Positions 25,787-33,346 of a DNA stretch of 64,000 nucleotides are shown in pieces. Origin of the DNA: a virus; the IMG/VR virus record IMGVR_UViG_3300042868_007959, positions 1 through 64,000 of that record; one strand, given 5' to 3'. The position numbers and the translations under genes are program-made. The first letter of the stretch is position 1. Every line of letters begins with the position of its first letter. The notes under the pieces were generated by a model. That model worked only from the letters and a program-made list of their open reading frames with translations. It made no database searches and was not told the origin of the DNA.

Positions 25787-26046
25787 TTTCTTTAATAATA
25801 TATTAATAAATATTAGGATATGTCAGAAATGATCCGTAACTTTATATTGTCAGTGGTTCATAACCGAGACGGGTCAGAGAAACAAGTTCTTCTCTAAGAG
25901 GGTGGACTCCGACCTGTCTTATATATTTATAATTAGTTCACCTATGATCAACCGACCTCTGATCTCTTCATACTATATATCTATATGTACGCCTGTTTCG
26001 GTATTACCACCAACATAACAAAGGTAGTAATAATAATCGACATATC
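25787..26046. other. Gene-free spacer with hairpins
   Basis: About 260 bases without a gene. On the plus strand GACGGGTC pairs with GACCTGTC and encloses AGAGAA...TTCTCT (about 25867-25917); further right GGTATTACCACC faces GGTAGTAATAAT. These could be an RNA element or terminator of the 26047-27120 gene on the minus strand. The right part holds the promoter region of the 25786 gene. Confidence 0.35.
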
Positions 26047-27120
26047 CTAAAATAATCCACTATTTTTTATATAATGATGCCACACATATTGTATTTCTTC
26101 TATATGTAACCCATACATATTTTCACAATATATAGAAAACGCCCTGAAGGAATGTACTGGAAGATGTTGTTGTTTGTTAGGAGTAAGTAGGAGTATATTA
26201 CTAAAGTATGGATATTTAATTTCTCTCTCTTCATAATCTATAATAGTATCATCTATTATATACTGTACAATTTTATCTAAGTATATTTTTTTACTGTCTA
26301 CAGATTCATTCATTGGTTTGGAATTTATCTTATGATTAAATATAACTTTATATTGATCCCATACATATACTGATTCCTCATATGTTAATCCATATGTATC
26401 ATTACAATATTCAGAGAACGCATTAAATAATGGAGATTCAATTGTTGCGTAATATAATGGTGTTGATAAACCCCATTGGGAATTAATATAAGGAAGAAAA
26501 GGATATGTTACTAACTTTTGTTCATAGTCTAGTTCTGTATCATCGATTATATACTGTGATATATTGTCTAGATATTTTTCTTTTCTCTCTACAGATTCAT
26601 TAATAGATCCTTTATCGTCAACAATAGATTTATATTTTTCCCACACATATATAATTTCTTCACCTGTCAATCCATATATATCTTTACAATATTTAAGAAA
26701 AGAATAGTAGTAAGGAGAAGGTATTATAAAGGGTGGAATAATAGGAATGGGATTATATAGATATGGTAGTTTACATAGATTCTTATTGTAATCTATCTCT
26801 GTATCATCTATTATATACTGTACAATCTTATCTAGATATATTTCTTTATTGTCTACGGATTCATTGATAGATCCAGGAAGTTTAATCTTTCTATTAATTT
26901 GAAATAAAAGATTACCATAGACATATAAACAATCATCACTGTTTAAACCATAGTCAAACTCTAATATATCCCATACCGTACTGAAGAATCCATTTGAAAG
27001 AAACTCTACATCATAGGTTCTATTAGATCCATCTAATATCTCTACTGTAGAATGAAGATAATTTATTTTAATATCCTCTAACAAATACTCCACTATCTTA
27101 TTTAAATGTGTTTTATCCAT
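26047..27120 (-). CDS. Four-module DDT polyprotein
   Basis: 357 residues: four modules of the first subtype. MDKTHLNKIVEYLLEDIKI opens module one. Linkers SINESVDNK, SINESVERK and MNESVDSK precede copies with YLDKIVQYIIDDTEID, YLDNISQYIIDDTELD and YLDKIVQYIIDDTIID, each ending in a YGLT/YGLH...E..YVW motif. Copies two to four are much more alike at their starts than the copies in other genes, so they look like recent duplications. A TATTTAT box lies within 10 bases of the ATG. Confidence 0.85.
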   Translation of the reverse strand: MDKTHLNKIVEYLLEDIKINYLHSTVEILDGSNRTYDVEFLSNGFFSTVWDILEFDYGLNSDDCLYVYGNLLFQINRKIKLPGSINESVDNKEIYLDKIVQYIIDDTEIDYNKNLCKLPYLYNPIPIIPPFIIPSPYYYSFLKYCKDIYGLTGEEIIYVWEKYKSIVDDKGSINESVERKEKYLDNISQYIIDDTELDYEQKLVTYPFLPYINSQWGLSTPLYYATIESPLFNAFSEYCNDTYGLTYEESVYVWDQYKVIFNHKINSKPMNESVDSKKIYLDKIVQYIIDDTIIDYEEREIKYPYFSNILLLTPNKQQHLPVHSFRAFSIYCENMYGLHIEEIQYVWHHYIKNSGLF

Positions 27121-27135
27121 ACCTATAAATATATG

Positions 27136-27198
27136 TTAACGGTTGAATGTAATGTTATCACCATGTTCCCATTCTCCTACTTCTATCTCATCTTCCAT
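27136..27198 (-). CDS. Possible 20-residue peptide
   Basis: A short frame MEDEIEVGEWEHGDNITFNR follows a TATTTAT box in the sense direction only a few bases upstream of the ATG. Length alone makes it doubtful; it could be a leader peptide or chance. Confidence 0.25.
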   Translation of the reverse strand: MEDEIEVGEWEHGDNITFNR

Positions 27199-27269
27199 AT
27201 AAATAAATATACGTAGTGGTAAAAAGTGGTAAGGTTCTAGTTTTGTTAATAACTTTTTTATCGAAATAG

Positions 27270-27300
27270 TTGATTTTTACATATTTTTTCCGTATATTTG
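27270..27300 (+). promoter_or_regulatory. Orphan host-type promoter, TTG-N20-TATATTTG
   Basis: TTG at 27270-27272 and TATATTTG at 27293-27300, 20 bases apart, on the plus strand. The sequence CCGTATATTTGTAT repeats that of the 2849 box. No plus-strand gene follows for more than a kilobase. Confidence 0.65.
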
Positions 27301-27632
27301 TATATAGGTTTTTGAAAATTTCAGAAATATTATAGGGAGAATTAACGCACTACGCAATGTTATTTTACCCTTTCTCTTTAAACCTTATTCAATTTCCCAC
27401 TTTTTACCACATTAAACATCGATTATAAAATATAGTCTATTTTAATGAGGCAAACACATTTCTACGTATAGGTACAGTTTATAGAATTAATTGTGGGGGT
27501 TTCTGGTACACTCTAATAAACTATCTTTTAAGAAATATCTTCCTATACCATACAGATGTCATAGTGTCTCAGACGGTCTTAAATTCATTATTAGGTTGTA
27601 GACTTATATTGTATGAATATTAGGTTGTAGAC
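27301..27632 (+). ncRNA. Gene-free region downstream of an orphan promoter; possible RNA gene
   Basis: About 330 bases with stops in all frames and no recognised gene. It begins right after the plus-strand promoter. No strong terminator hairpin is visible, so its 3' end is unknown. A transcript would run antisense into the HNH endonuclease gene at 27633, so an antisense RNA is another possibility. Confidence 0.35.
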
Positions 27633-27639
27633 TTATATT
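27590..27639. repeat. Direct repeat at the 3' end of the HNH gene
   Basis: ATTAGGTTGTAGACTTATAT occurs at 27590 and again at 27619 (21 identical bases each, 29-base period). The second copy contains the stop codon of the HNH endonuclease gene. This could be a duplication scar of homing-gene insertion. Confidence 0.75.
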
Positions 27640-28373
27640 ATTTTATCTCTTTTAACATACCTATTAATATATGAACATAGTGGTTGTATATTACTATGGT
27701 GATTTAGTTTTATAATATCTTCTTCACACTTACCTGATGATAATGGAATTATATGATCCAAATCCCATCCATAGTTTTTAGTTTTATGATCACATAAACC
27801 ATAGTTATTCCAGTTCATCCATTCTTCCCATTGTGATTCCATATATAATTTAAATTCTTCGTATGTGCAACCTAATATCTTATATGTTTTAGATTTTTTT
27901 GTATACCCATTTTTTTTTAGGGTTACATTAATTCTATTACGAATTGAGTTAGTCAGTTTATATATAGTATTTTGATTATATCTTTGTCTACGATACCCTT
28001 GTAACCTTTCTTTATGTTTTTCCCTATATTCTTTATTTTTTATAGATAGTATTTCTTTATTTTTTTCAGTATATATTTTGTCATATTCTTTTTTCTTATC
28101 TTTAATAATTTCTTTATTTTTTTCTAAATATAACTTCCTCTTTTCTTTGTAATTTTTACTATAATATAGTTTAGAATATTCATTTGTTTTTAATCTATTT
28201 TTTTCTTTATTTTTTTCTCTATATTCTTTTTTATGGAGATATAATCTTTCTTTATTTTTTTCACTATAAAGTTTTTGGTATTCCTTTAAACATAACTTAC
28301 ATTTAGTTCTACCTTTAGGAAATTCAGTTAATTCTTTTTCTTCCTTACATTTGGTACATACTTTCTTTTCCAT
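27633..28373 (-). CDS. HNH endonuclease with N-terminal zinc finger and KEYR-type repeats
   Basis: 246 residues. The N-terminus has KVCTKCKEEKELTEF and CKLCLKEYQ, a Cys4 finger common in phage HNH proteins. The middle is a Lys/Glu/Asn/Tyr-rich repeat of the type KEYREKNKE, probably a DNA-contacting helix array. The C-terminus has the HNH core: WDLDHIIPLSSG, LNHHSNIQPLC, YINRYVKRDKII. Probably a free-standing homing endonuclease. The repeat at its 3' end and its neighbour, another homing endonuclease, mark this as a mobile-DNA hot spot. Confidence 0.85.
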   Translation of the reverse strand: MEKKVCTKCKEEKELTEFPKGRTKCKLCLKEYQKLYSEKNKERLYLHKKEYREKNKEKNRLKTNEYSKLYYSKNYKEKRKLYLEKNKEIIKDKKKEYDKIYTEKNKEILSIKNKEYREKHKERLQGYRRQRYNQNTIYKLTNSIRNRINVTLKKNGYTKKSKTYKILGCTYEEFKLYMESQWEEWMNWNNYGLCDHKTKNYGWDLDHIIPLSSGKCEEDIIKLNHHSNIQPLCSYINRYVKRDKII

Positions 28374-28403
28374 ATAAAAATGTCAAAAACGTTTGATAAC
28401 CCT

Positions 28404-29117
28404 TTATATTATTTCCTTTCTATTTTTACCTCTTTGTTTACCATCGTGTCTGTATCTTTGATGTCTACTTTTTATATCTACCCTCCAACAGAAACCTCCC
28501 GCAGTCATACGTTCACCTTTATCAACCTTACAAATATTACCTGTCGTAGTGTTATTTTCTTTTGCCGCATCACTTATTGATTCATATGTCTTTATTATAT
28601 TGCCAAAGATATCCAACTTATGAACCCTTACAATTCTATTTTTATTTACATTTATAATGGTTTTTTCCTTTTTTAATACCTCATACCTGTGATGTTGATT
28701 ATATGTATTATCACACCATTCCAAATTTCCTACCCTATTATCATCTGTTATACCATTAATATGATTAATTTGTGGTAAATTATTGGGATTCGGTATAAAT
28801 GATTTGGCAACCTCTCTGTGTACCAATACTGATAATCTTTTTACTTTCGATGTTGTACACATATCATCATTGTAACTTAGATGAATCGATACATAGTTCT
28901 TTTTATTTAATGTACCAACAAGAATACCTTCATCAATTTTAATTAATGTTTGTTTGTATGGTTTACTAGTTTTTTTACTTATTCTGTTGGATACGGTATA
29001 CCCCTCCAAACGTTTAACCCTACCCATGTTTGATACGTAAAAGGTGTTCTCATGACCCACCATCGGTTTCCATACTTCACCTTCAATATTCTTTAAATCT
29101 TTATTTCTGTGTACCAT
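28404..29117 (-). CDS. HNH homing endonuclease with NUMOD4 and NUMOD1-like domains
   Basis: 237 residues from the ATG at 29117, chosen because a host promoter lies immediately upstream. NUMOD4-like start (GEVWKPMVGHENTFYVSNMG, RVKRLEGY), HNH core (LVHREVAKSFIPNPNNLPQI, NHINGITDDNRVGNLEWCDN) and a C-terminal NUMOD1-like segment (VHKLDIFGNIIKTYESISDA, FCWRV). This is the classic SPO1/I-TevIII-like free-standing arrangement. It ends in basic residues. Confidence 0.88.
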   Translation of the reverse strand: MVHRNKDLKNIEGEVWKPMVGHENTFYVSNMGRVKRLEGYTVSNRISKKTSKPYKQTLIKIDEGILVGTLNKKNYVSIHLSYNDDMCTTSKVKRLSVLVHREVAKSFIPNPNNLPQINHINGITDDNRVGNLEWCDNTYNQHHRYEVLKKEKTIINVNKNRIVRVHKLDIFGNIIKTYESISDAAKENNTTTGNICKVDKGERMTAGGFCWRVDIKSRHQRYRHDGKQRGKNRKEII

Positions 29118-29135
29118 AATAAAACTATTATACCA

Positions 29136-29166
29136 CAAATATAATAAAATAATTCATATAAACAAA
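29136..29166 (-). promoter_or_regulatory. Host-type promoter, TTTG-N19-TATATTTG
   Basis: Minus strand TTTG (29166-29163) and TATATTTG (29143-29136), 19 bases apart, about 18 bases before the ATG at 29117. Confidence 0.65.
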
Positions 29167-29193
29167 AAAAACCCCATATTTCTATAGAGGTTC
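29165..29193 (-). terminator. Probable terminator
   Basis: Imperfect hairpin AACCCCATATT/TATAGAGGTT with an A-run on its left, following the small lipoprotein gene at 29214. A near copy is found at 33347-33370. Confidence 0.55.
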
Positions 29194-29213
29194 TAATATT
29201 AGTTATTGTAGAT

Positions 29214-29420
29214 TCATATAAATTTTCTATTCGATATATTATGTACCTTCTTAACTTTAGAATAAGATCTAACACCTTGTTTCCTAATCTTTATCATCTT
29301 ATTTTTCATAATCAGATCCTGTTTAATCATCCCATCGTTTTGGAGTTTCATATTCCTTTCATGTAGACTATAATTAACCGAACAAGAAACTAATAGTATA
29401 AGTATTATTATAAATTTCAT
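29214..29420 (-). CDS. Small lipoprotein
   Basis: 68 residues. The start MKFIIILILLVSC is a compact signal peptide with lipobox LVSC; the mature part is short and basic (KQGVRSYSKVKKVHNISNRK). Last gene of the run of small early genes. Probably anchored in the inner or outer membrane; role perhaps in superinfection exclusion, which is only a guess from similar small phage lipoproteins. Confidence 0.68.
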   Translation of the reverse strand: MKFIIILILLVSCSVNYSLHERNMKLQNDGMIKQDLIMKNKMIKIRKQGVRSYSKVKKVHNISNRKFI

Positions 29421-29429
29421 ATATATTCT

Positions 29430-29798
29430 CTATTTCATTACTATATGTTTACCACAATTCTTTAATTCTTCCACATAGGTTAATAACTCTTCTACTGTCT
29501 CAAAGATCACTTCATTCTTTTCCCCACTATTAGAGACAATTACACAATAAGGTTTATAATAAAATGTTTCATCCTCTATGTATTTTTCTGTTGATCTTTT
29601 ATTATACTCTTCTATGGTTCCCCAGTATTCGTCATCCCATTTTCCATATACACCATAAAATTTTTCATACTTAGGGAATATCCCATATCTGGTACCTACT
29701 TTTATTGAACCGTTTCTTACGGATAAACCTATATCCCACACTTCTGTCTTTGTGTGGACATATATTTCTGATATATTATCAGTGAACAATATTTTCAT
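29430..29798 (-). CDS. Hypothetical early protein
   Basis: 122 residues, MKILFTDNISEIYVHTKTEV..., alpha/beta, aromatic-rich (YGKWDDEYWGTIEEYNK) with a helical end. No family recognised. Part of the run 33273 to 29214. Confidence 0.65.
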   Translation of the reverse strand: MKILFTDNISEIYVHTKTEVWDIGLSVRNGSIKVGTRYGIFPKYEKFYGVYGKWDDEYWGTIEEYNKRSTEKYIEDETFYYKPYCVIVSNSGEKNEVIFETVEELLTYVEELKNCGKHIVMK

Positions 29799-29804
29799 AA
29801 TTTA

Positions 29805-30005
29805 TTATTTATTTAATTCTTTACGTTCCTCAATTAAATTCTCTATTTCTTCTATGGGTAGAGTTAATATTAATTGTCTTAACATTTGATATTCCATCCC
29901 AACTTGTTTTAATATATACTCCATCGTTTCCCCATCAACCTCTACCTTCTTTAACTCTTGTATGATGTCATAAATGGTGGTGAAATTTTCTTTTAATACT
30001 GTCAT
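29805..30005 (-). CDS. Small acidic helical early protein
   Basis: 66 residues, almost all helical and acidic (DIIQELKKVEVDGETMEYIL, LPIEEIENLIEERKE). Not recognised. Six bases separate it from the gene downstream. Confidence 0.65.
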   Translation of the reverse strand: MTVLKENFTTIYDIIQELKKVEVDGETMEYILKQVGMEYQMLRQLILTLPIEEIENLIEERKELNK

Positions 30006-30014
30006 AATCTTATT

Positions 30015-30236
30015 TTAATTATGTTTAGTTATATCTAACAGATAATTTAAATCCATTTTTAATGAATCTCTACCCATTTGTAATAAATGATTCTTTATTC
30101 CCGTAATTGGATCGGTATCGTAATAAACTGTTGTTGCCTGACCATTGATACCTTTAATACAAAAATACTTATCATTAACGTTATACGTTTCTAAATTAAA
30201 CAGTTCAACTAAGTGTAATATTTCCTCTTTATTCAT
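30015..30236 (-). CDS. Small hypothetical early protein
   Basis: 73 residues, MNKEEILHLVELFNLETYNV..., with a probable compact fold. Its ATG follows the A/G-rich AAGTTATGA context seen before several genes of this run (AGTAAGTTATGA). Not recognised. Confidence 0.65.
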   Translation of the reverse strand: MNKEEILHLVELFNLETYNVNDKYFCIKGINGQATTVYYDTDPITGIKNHLLQMGRDSLKMDLNYLLDITKHN

Positions 30237-30260
30237 AACTTACTATTTTTGTTTATTATA

Positions 30261-30437
30261 TTATTTATTTCTTTTTAATGGTTCCTTCTTAAATGAGTAT
30301 CCAGTTATGTCAGTATACCTCAGTAACTCTTTATCTCCTTCGATATCTATACTACCATTACCAATTCTAACCATAACGATTTTAAACCCCAATTTATTTG
30401 AGAACCATTTAATTAATCTTACATTTAATCTTTTCAT
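30261..30437 (-). CDS. Very small hypothetical early protein
   Basis: 58 residues from an ATG at 30437 (MKRLNVRLIKWFSNKLGFKI, VMVRIGNGSIDIEGDKELLR), basic and amphipathic at the start, charged at the end. It fills the gap between two other small genes in the same direction, which supports it. Confidence 0.6.
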   Translation of the reverse strand: MKRLNVRLIKWFSNKLGFKIVMVRIGNGSIDIEGDKELLRYTDITGYSFKKEPLKRNK

Positions 30438-30443
30438 ACTTTA

Positions 30444-30698
30444 TTATCTACCTATTTTATTAAAGTCTTCGGGAGTTAATTCCTCCATCCTTTTGTCTTT
30501 CCAATTAGTCCCAATAACGGCAAGTGCTTGTCCCATATCAAAACCAGTTTCAGAATAACAGAATAATTCTTCACCATCATCACCAAATACATGAGTTATA
30601 TCTACTGTATCGTGAGACCAAACGTACAACCATTTTTCTTCAGTTGACCCATAAGGTCCTTCAGATTCATATTTTATTTTCCTATACTGACTACTCAT
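30444..30698 (-). CDS. Small hypothetical early protein
   Basis: 84 residues, MSSQYRKIKYESEGPYGSTE..., beta-prone first half (EEKWLYVWSHDTVDITHVFG) and ETGFDMGQALAVIGTNW. Not recognised. Seven bases before the next gene downstream. Confidence 0.65.
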   Translation of the reverse strand: MSSQYRKIKYESEGPYGSTEEKWLYVWSHDTVDITHVFGDDGEELFCYSETGFDMGQALAVIGTNWKDKRMEELTPEDFNKIGR

Positions 30699-30704
30699 CT
30701 TTAT

Positions 30705-31079
30705 TTATTTAAAGTAATTTATATGTCTTTTAGATATTGGATGTTCATTACCTTTTGAATCCCTAACCATATACAACCCTGATTTGGTTTTTCTCATAAT
30801 GGTAAAAATTTCTTCATTTCTATAACTTCTCCAAGGTTGTGACATTCTTAAATCTCTCCCAAAATCAATTGTCGTTTCTTTTCCTATGTATTCTTCTTCA
30901 CTTACATATTCTGATTTAAGTTCATCACCAACTTCTTTTTTCCAAAGTTGTTTCATCCTTCCACGAGAAAGGAAATCACACATTGTTTCCCACCAGTTAA
31001 TATAACCTTTTTTAGGATGAACGTCTTCTTTCCAACGACCTGTTCCTTTTAATTTCTTTTCTCTTCCGTAAGGTTTCAT
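30705..31079 (-). CDS. Basic hypothetical early protein
   Basis: 124 residues, MKPYGREKKLKGTGRWKEDV..., with Trp-rich segments and a C-terminal part that may be an SH3-like or KOW-like strand pair (IFTIMRKTKSGLYMVRDSKG). Not recognised with confidence. Confidence 0.62.
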   Translation of the reverse strand: MKPYGREKKLKGTGRWKEDVHPKKGYINWWETMCDFLSRGRMKQLWKKEVGDELKSEYVSEEEYIGKETTIDFGRDLRMSQPWRSYRNEEIFTIMRKTKSGLYMVRDSKGNEHPISKRHINYFK

Positions 31080-31084
31080 TATAT

Positions 31085-31153
31085 TTAATCTTCTATACCA
31101 TTATCTAAAATGTCCTGTAATAAATCTGTGTATTGTTTGTCTAATTTATTCAT
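31085..31153 (-). CDS. 22-residue peptide resembling a thymidylate synthase start
   Basis: The frame from the ATG at 31153 reads MNKLDKQYTDLLQDILDNGI then ED and a stop. This resembles the N-terminal residues of thymidylate synthase (QYLDLLxDILxNGxxK/D), but the following RTGTGT part is missing. It may be a truncated remnant or a coincidence in a short frame. It overlaps the end of the 31146 gene by 8 bases. Confidence 0.35.
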   Translation of the reverse strand: MNKLDKQYTDLLQDILDNGIED

Positions 31154-31352
31154 CTGTTCCTAAGTTTTTTAATCCTTCAATAACTTCCTTATTAAACTCT
31201 AAGGCAAAATCTCTTTCTATCATGTTAATAAGTGCTTGTTCAGCATCTAGTTTACCTTCAACAGTTGCCATTTCAACACAATCATCATCCGTTTTCTCAC
31301 TCCAAAACATCATATGTTTGAGTAAATCATTCCCATCAATTTTAATATTCAT
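31146..31352 (-). CDS. Small acidic early protein
   Basis: 68 residues, MNIKIDGNDLLKHMMFWSEK..., acidic and helical. Its ATG is preceded by AGAAAGTTATGA, the shared start context. Not recognised. Confidence 0.65.
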   Translation of the reverse strand: MNIKIDGNDLLKHMMFWSEKTDDDCVEMATVEGKLDAEQALINMIERDFALEFNKEVIEGLKNLGTDE

Positions 31353-31845
31353 AACTTTCTAATTTAATCATTGCAAAATATTCAAAATCTGATATAGTGA
31401 ATTCTTCTATCCTACCAGGTGTTGATTTTAGATATTCAACAATCACCTTATTTTCAGTTATATCATTTACAACTATCTCAACAGGAGTTGACCCTAAATC
31501 TAAAGTAAATTTTTTTCCAATTAGTTGTTCTTTACCATAATGCTCCAATTGATTTTCGTTGAAGATATGTAATAATCCGTATTCATCCATTTCACCAATC
31601 ACCCTGATGTCACCAGCAATTGTTTCAAATACACCTACAATTGTACAAGGAAATTTATAACCTTTTGGTTTGTGAGTCTTGTCTCCCACTTTAAATTTTG
31701 TTTCAGTTTGATTAATGATACCTTTGAGTCGTTTAATTTCCTCAATTACATCATCACCCAATTCAATCTTAGACATCATTGTTAGGTCTACCACTTGAGA
31801 GTATAATACTTTAATTAACTCGTCTTTTGCTTCTTCTTTATTCAT
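31342..31845 (-). CDS. Hypothetical early protein
   Basis: 167 residues from the ATG at 31845, chosen because it follows the TGAAAGTTATGA context. N-terminal helical part, then KFKVGDKTHKPKGYKFPCTI VGVF-type strands that suggest a small beta-barrel, and a second beta half (GKKFTLDLGSTPVEIVVNDI). Overlaps the genes on both sides by a few bases. Confidence 0.68.
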   Translation of the reverse strand: MNKEEAKDELIKVLYSQVVDLTMMSKIELGDDVIEEIKRLKGIINQTETKFKVGDKTHKPKGYKFPCTIVGVFETIAGDIRVIGEMDEYGLLHIFNENQLEHYGKEQLIGKKFTLDLGSTPVEIVVNDITENKVIVEYLKSTPGRIEEFTISDFEYFAMIKLESYEY

Positions 31846-32218
31846 AACTTTCAATTGTTTTATCGTTGTATGTTATTGTGATTAGTTTGGTTGGGGTATT
31901 CCATTCATTATTCATTCTCCATTCTATGTCTTCAAGGTTGATAGTACGATTCCATGAATAATCCCATTTTTCTTTACATAAACCCATTCTCGCTACCAAA
32001 CTCAGTTCTCGTTCCTCAATCTTTAGTCCCCACTTTTCAGAGAATGTTTTATCGTAAGTACATAAACCAACAAACATTTCTTTGTCGGGTTTTCTGTAGG
32101 TTTTTTTACCATCCAATCGTGCAACTAAAAGACACATCCCAATAGAATTATCCTTTTCATATTCCTTTGAATAATTCTCATATGCTTTATTCAATAAATC
32201 TTGTTGTTCTTTACTCAT
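31838..32218 (-). CDS. Hypothetical early protein
   Basis: 126 residues, MSKEQQDLLNKAYENYSKEY..., with several Trp and Cys residues in the second half (GLCTYDKTFSEKWGLKIEER). Its ATG follows TAGAAAGTTATGA. Not recognised. Confidence 0.66.
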   Translation of the reverse strand: MSKEQQDLLNKAYENYSKEYEKDNSIGMCLLVARLDGKKTYRKPDKEMFVGLCTYDKTFSEKWGLKIEERELSLVARMGLCKEKWDYSWNRTINLEDIEWRMNNEWNTPTKLITITYNDKTIESYE

Positions 32219-32224
32219 AACTTT

Positions 32225-32461
32225 CTATTGTTTGTTTCCAAAGTGTGATATATCGTATGATATCTTTTCTTTTTCTTCAACCGTGTTGTCACTTTTAATT
32301 TCACCAATTGCTCTTGATGAAACCCACACCGTTTGTTTTTGATTAAGTATTTCGTTCACCTTTTTTGAGGCGTCGCTATCATTAAATTGAATGGTCTTTC
32401 CTTCATCTGTTGTGTATCCAACAATCTCACCATTATATTCTACAGGGATTTCTTTATTCAT
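32225..32461 (-). CDS. Small hypothetical early protein
   Basis: 78 residues, MNKEIPVEYNGEIVGYTTDE..., beta-prone start then acidic helix. Overlaps the next gene upstream by 8 bases. Not recognised. Confidence 0.65.
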   Translation of the reverse strand: MNKEIPVEYNGEIVGYTTDEGKTIQFNDSDASKKVNEILNQKQTVWVSSRAIGEIKSDNTVEEKEKISYDISHFGNKQ

Positions 32462-32615
32462 CTTTGTTTTGTTTTTTTATTTTTAATGATTCAACACCCA
32501 CAACGTCATCTTCTTTTAATCCGTGTAAATGTAAAGGAATTTTAAGAGATCTAAATAAATTTTGTTGTAAGTATTCAATATCTTCAATTTCTTCTTTTGT
32601 TAATTCTTCACTCAT
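32454..32615 (-). CDS. Very small acidic early protein
   Basis: 53 residues from an ATG at 32615 (MSEELTKEEIEDIEYLQQNL, FRSLKIPLHLHGLKEDDVVG). Overlaps neighbours by 8 bases at each end, the usual spacing in this run. Confidence 0.6.
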   Translation of the reverse strand: MSEELTKEEIEDIEYLQQNLFRSLKIPLHLHGLKEDDVVGVESLKIKKQNKDE

Positions 32616-32892
32616 CTTCATCTTTGTTTAGTAATTTACGACCTTCTTCCCATATTGGTGATCCACACATATAAGGATGTTCAATAACATCTTCAAGAAA
32701 TTCCTCAAGTTCTTTTATTCTATTATCCTTTTCTTCTTTATTTAATCTCCTTTCAATTATGGATTCAAGTTCTGTTGATATTTCATTTTCAATGTCATCA
32801 CCCAAATTATCCCACCAATCATCGAATCCCCATCTAACATAAAGAACATCAAGTATCTCTAAAACACATTTTTTGATTTCTAATTTACTCAT
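32608..32892 (-). CDS. Small acidic early protein
   Basis: 94 residues, MSKLEIKKCVLEILDVLYVR..., Trp-rich (WGFDDWWDNLGDDIENEI) and Glu-rich helix, with HPYMCGSPIWEEGRKLL at the end. ATGA-type overlap with the gene upstream. The acidic profile could mimic DNA, but that is speculation. Confidence 0.65.
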   Translation of the reverse strand: MSKLEIKKCVLEILDVLYVRWGFDDWWDNLGDDIENEISTELESIIERRLNKEEKDNRIKELEEFLEDVIEHPYMCGSPIWEEGRKLLNKDEDE

Positions 32893-33107
32893 CTTGATAT
32901 TATCTTACATTTATCTTTACTAATGTCGTGTGATTTTTCACCAACCTTTACTCTATAATAGGAACCATAAAAATTTGACCAATCTTTAACAACCTCAAAC
33001 TGTTCACCTTGTTTAAATTTTTTCTCCACAAGTCCAGATCTATAGTAATTCAATAATTCGTGAAGGTAATGTTCACACAAACAATCTTTTGTTACCTCTA
33101 TTGTCAT
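32889..33107 (-). CDS. Small early protein, possible SH3-like fold
   Basis: 72 residues. A short helix (DCLCEHYLHELLNYYRSG) then KFKQGEQFEVVKDWSNFYGS and YYRVKVGEKSHDISKDKCKI, which reads like a small beta-barrel. Not recognised. Confidence 0.64.
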   Translation of the reverse strand: MTIEVTKDCLCEHYLHELLNYYRSGLVEKKFKQGEQFEVVKDWSNFYGSYYRVKVGEKSHDISKDKCKIISR

Positions 33108-33108
33108 T

Positions 33109-33273
33109 TTAATTTTGTTTTTCGTATATATTTCTATTTTGTTCCATCTTACTAAAACCTAGTATCTGATGTTCAGTTACATTGATAACCCATTCCTCAA
33201 AATACTTATGATACTTTTTGTGGTTATCTTTATAAAATACTTCTTCTAACCAAACATAAAGTTCTGGTGTCAT
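33109..33273 (-). CDS. Very small early protein, first gene of the run
   Basis: 54 residues from an ATG at 33273 (MTPELYVWLEEVFYKDNHKK, YHKYFEEWVINVTEHQILGF). It is the first gene after the promoter at 33299-33330, with about 25 bases of leader, which supports it. Not recognised. Confidence 0.62.
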   Translation of the reverse strand: MTPELYVWLEEVFYKDNHKKYHKYFEEWVINVTEHQILGFSKMEQNRNIYEKQN

Positions 33274-33298
33274 ACTATCAGTTTAATAAAATAATAAA

Positions 33299-33330
33299 CA
33301 AATATATGATTTTTATAACACATAATCAAA
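33299..33330 (-). promoter_or_regulatory. Host-type promoter, TTTG-N20-TATATTTG
   Basis: Minus strand TTTG (33330-33327) and TATATTTG (33306-33299) with 20 bases between. It heads the run of about fourteen small minus-strand genes down to 29214. Confidence 0.75.
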
Positions 33331-33346
33331 TATTTTTAAAATAAAA

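Noticed and set aside
27633-28373. CRISPR-like repeats in the KEYREKNKE region
   Set aside because: The repeated DNA follows a protein repeat in one frame, with variable spacing and no spacers.
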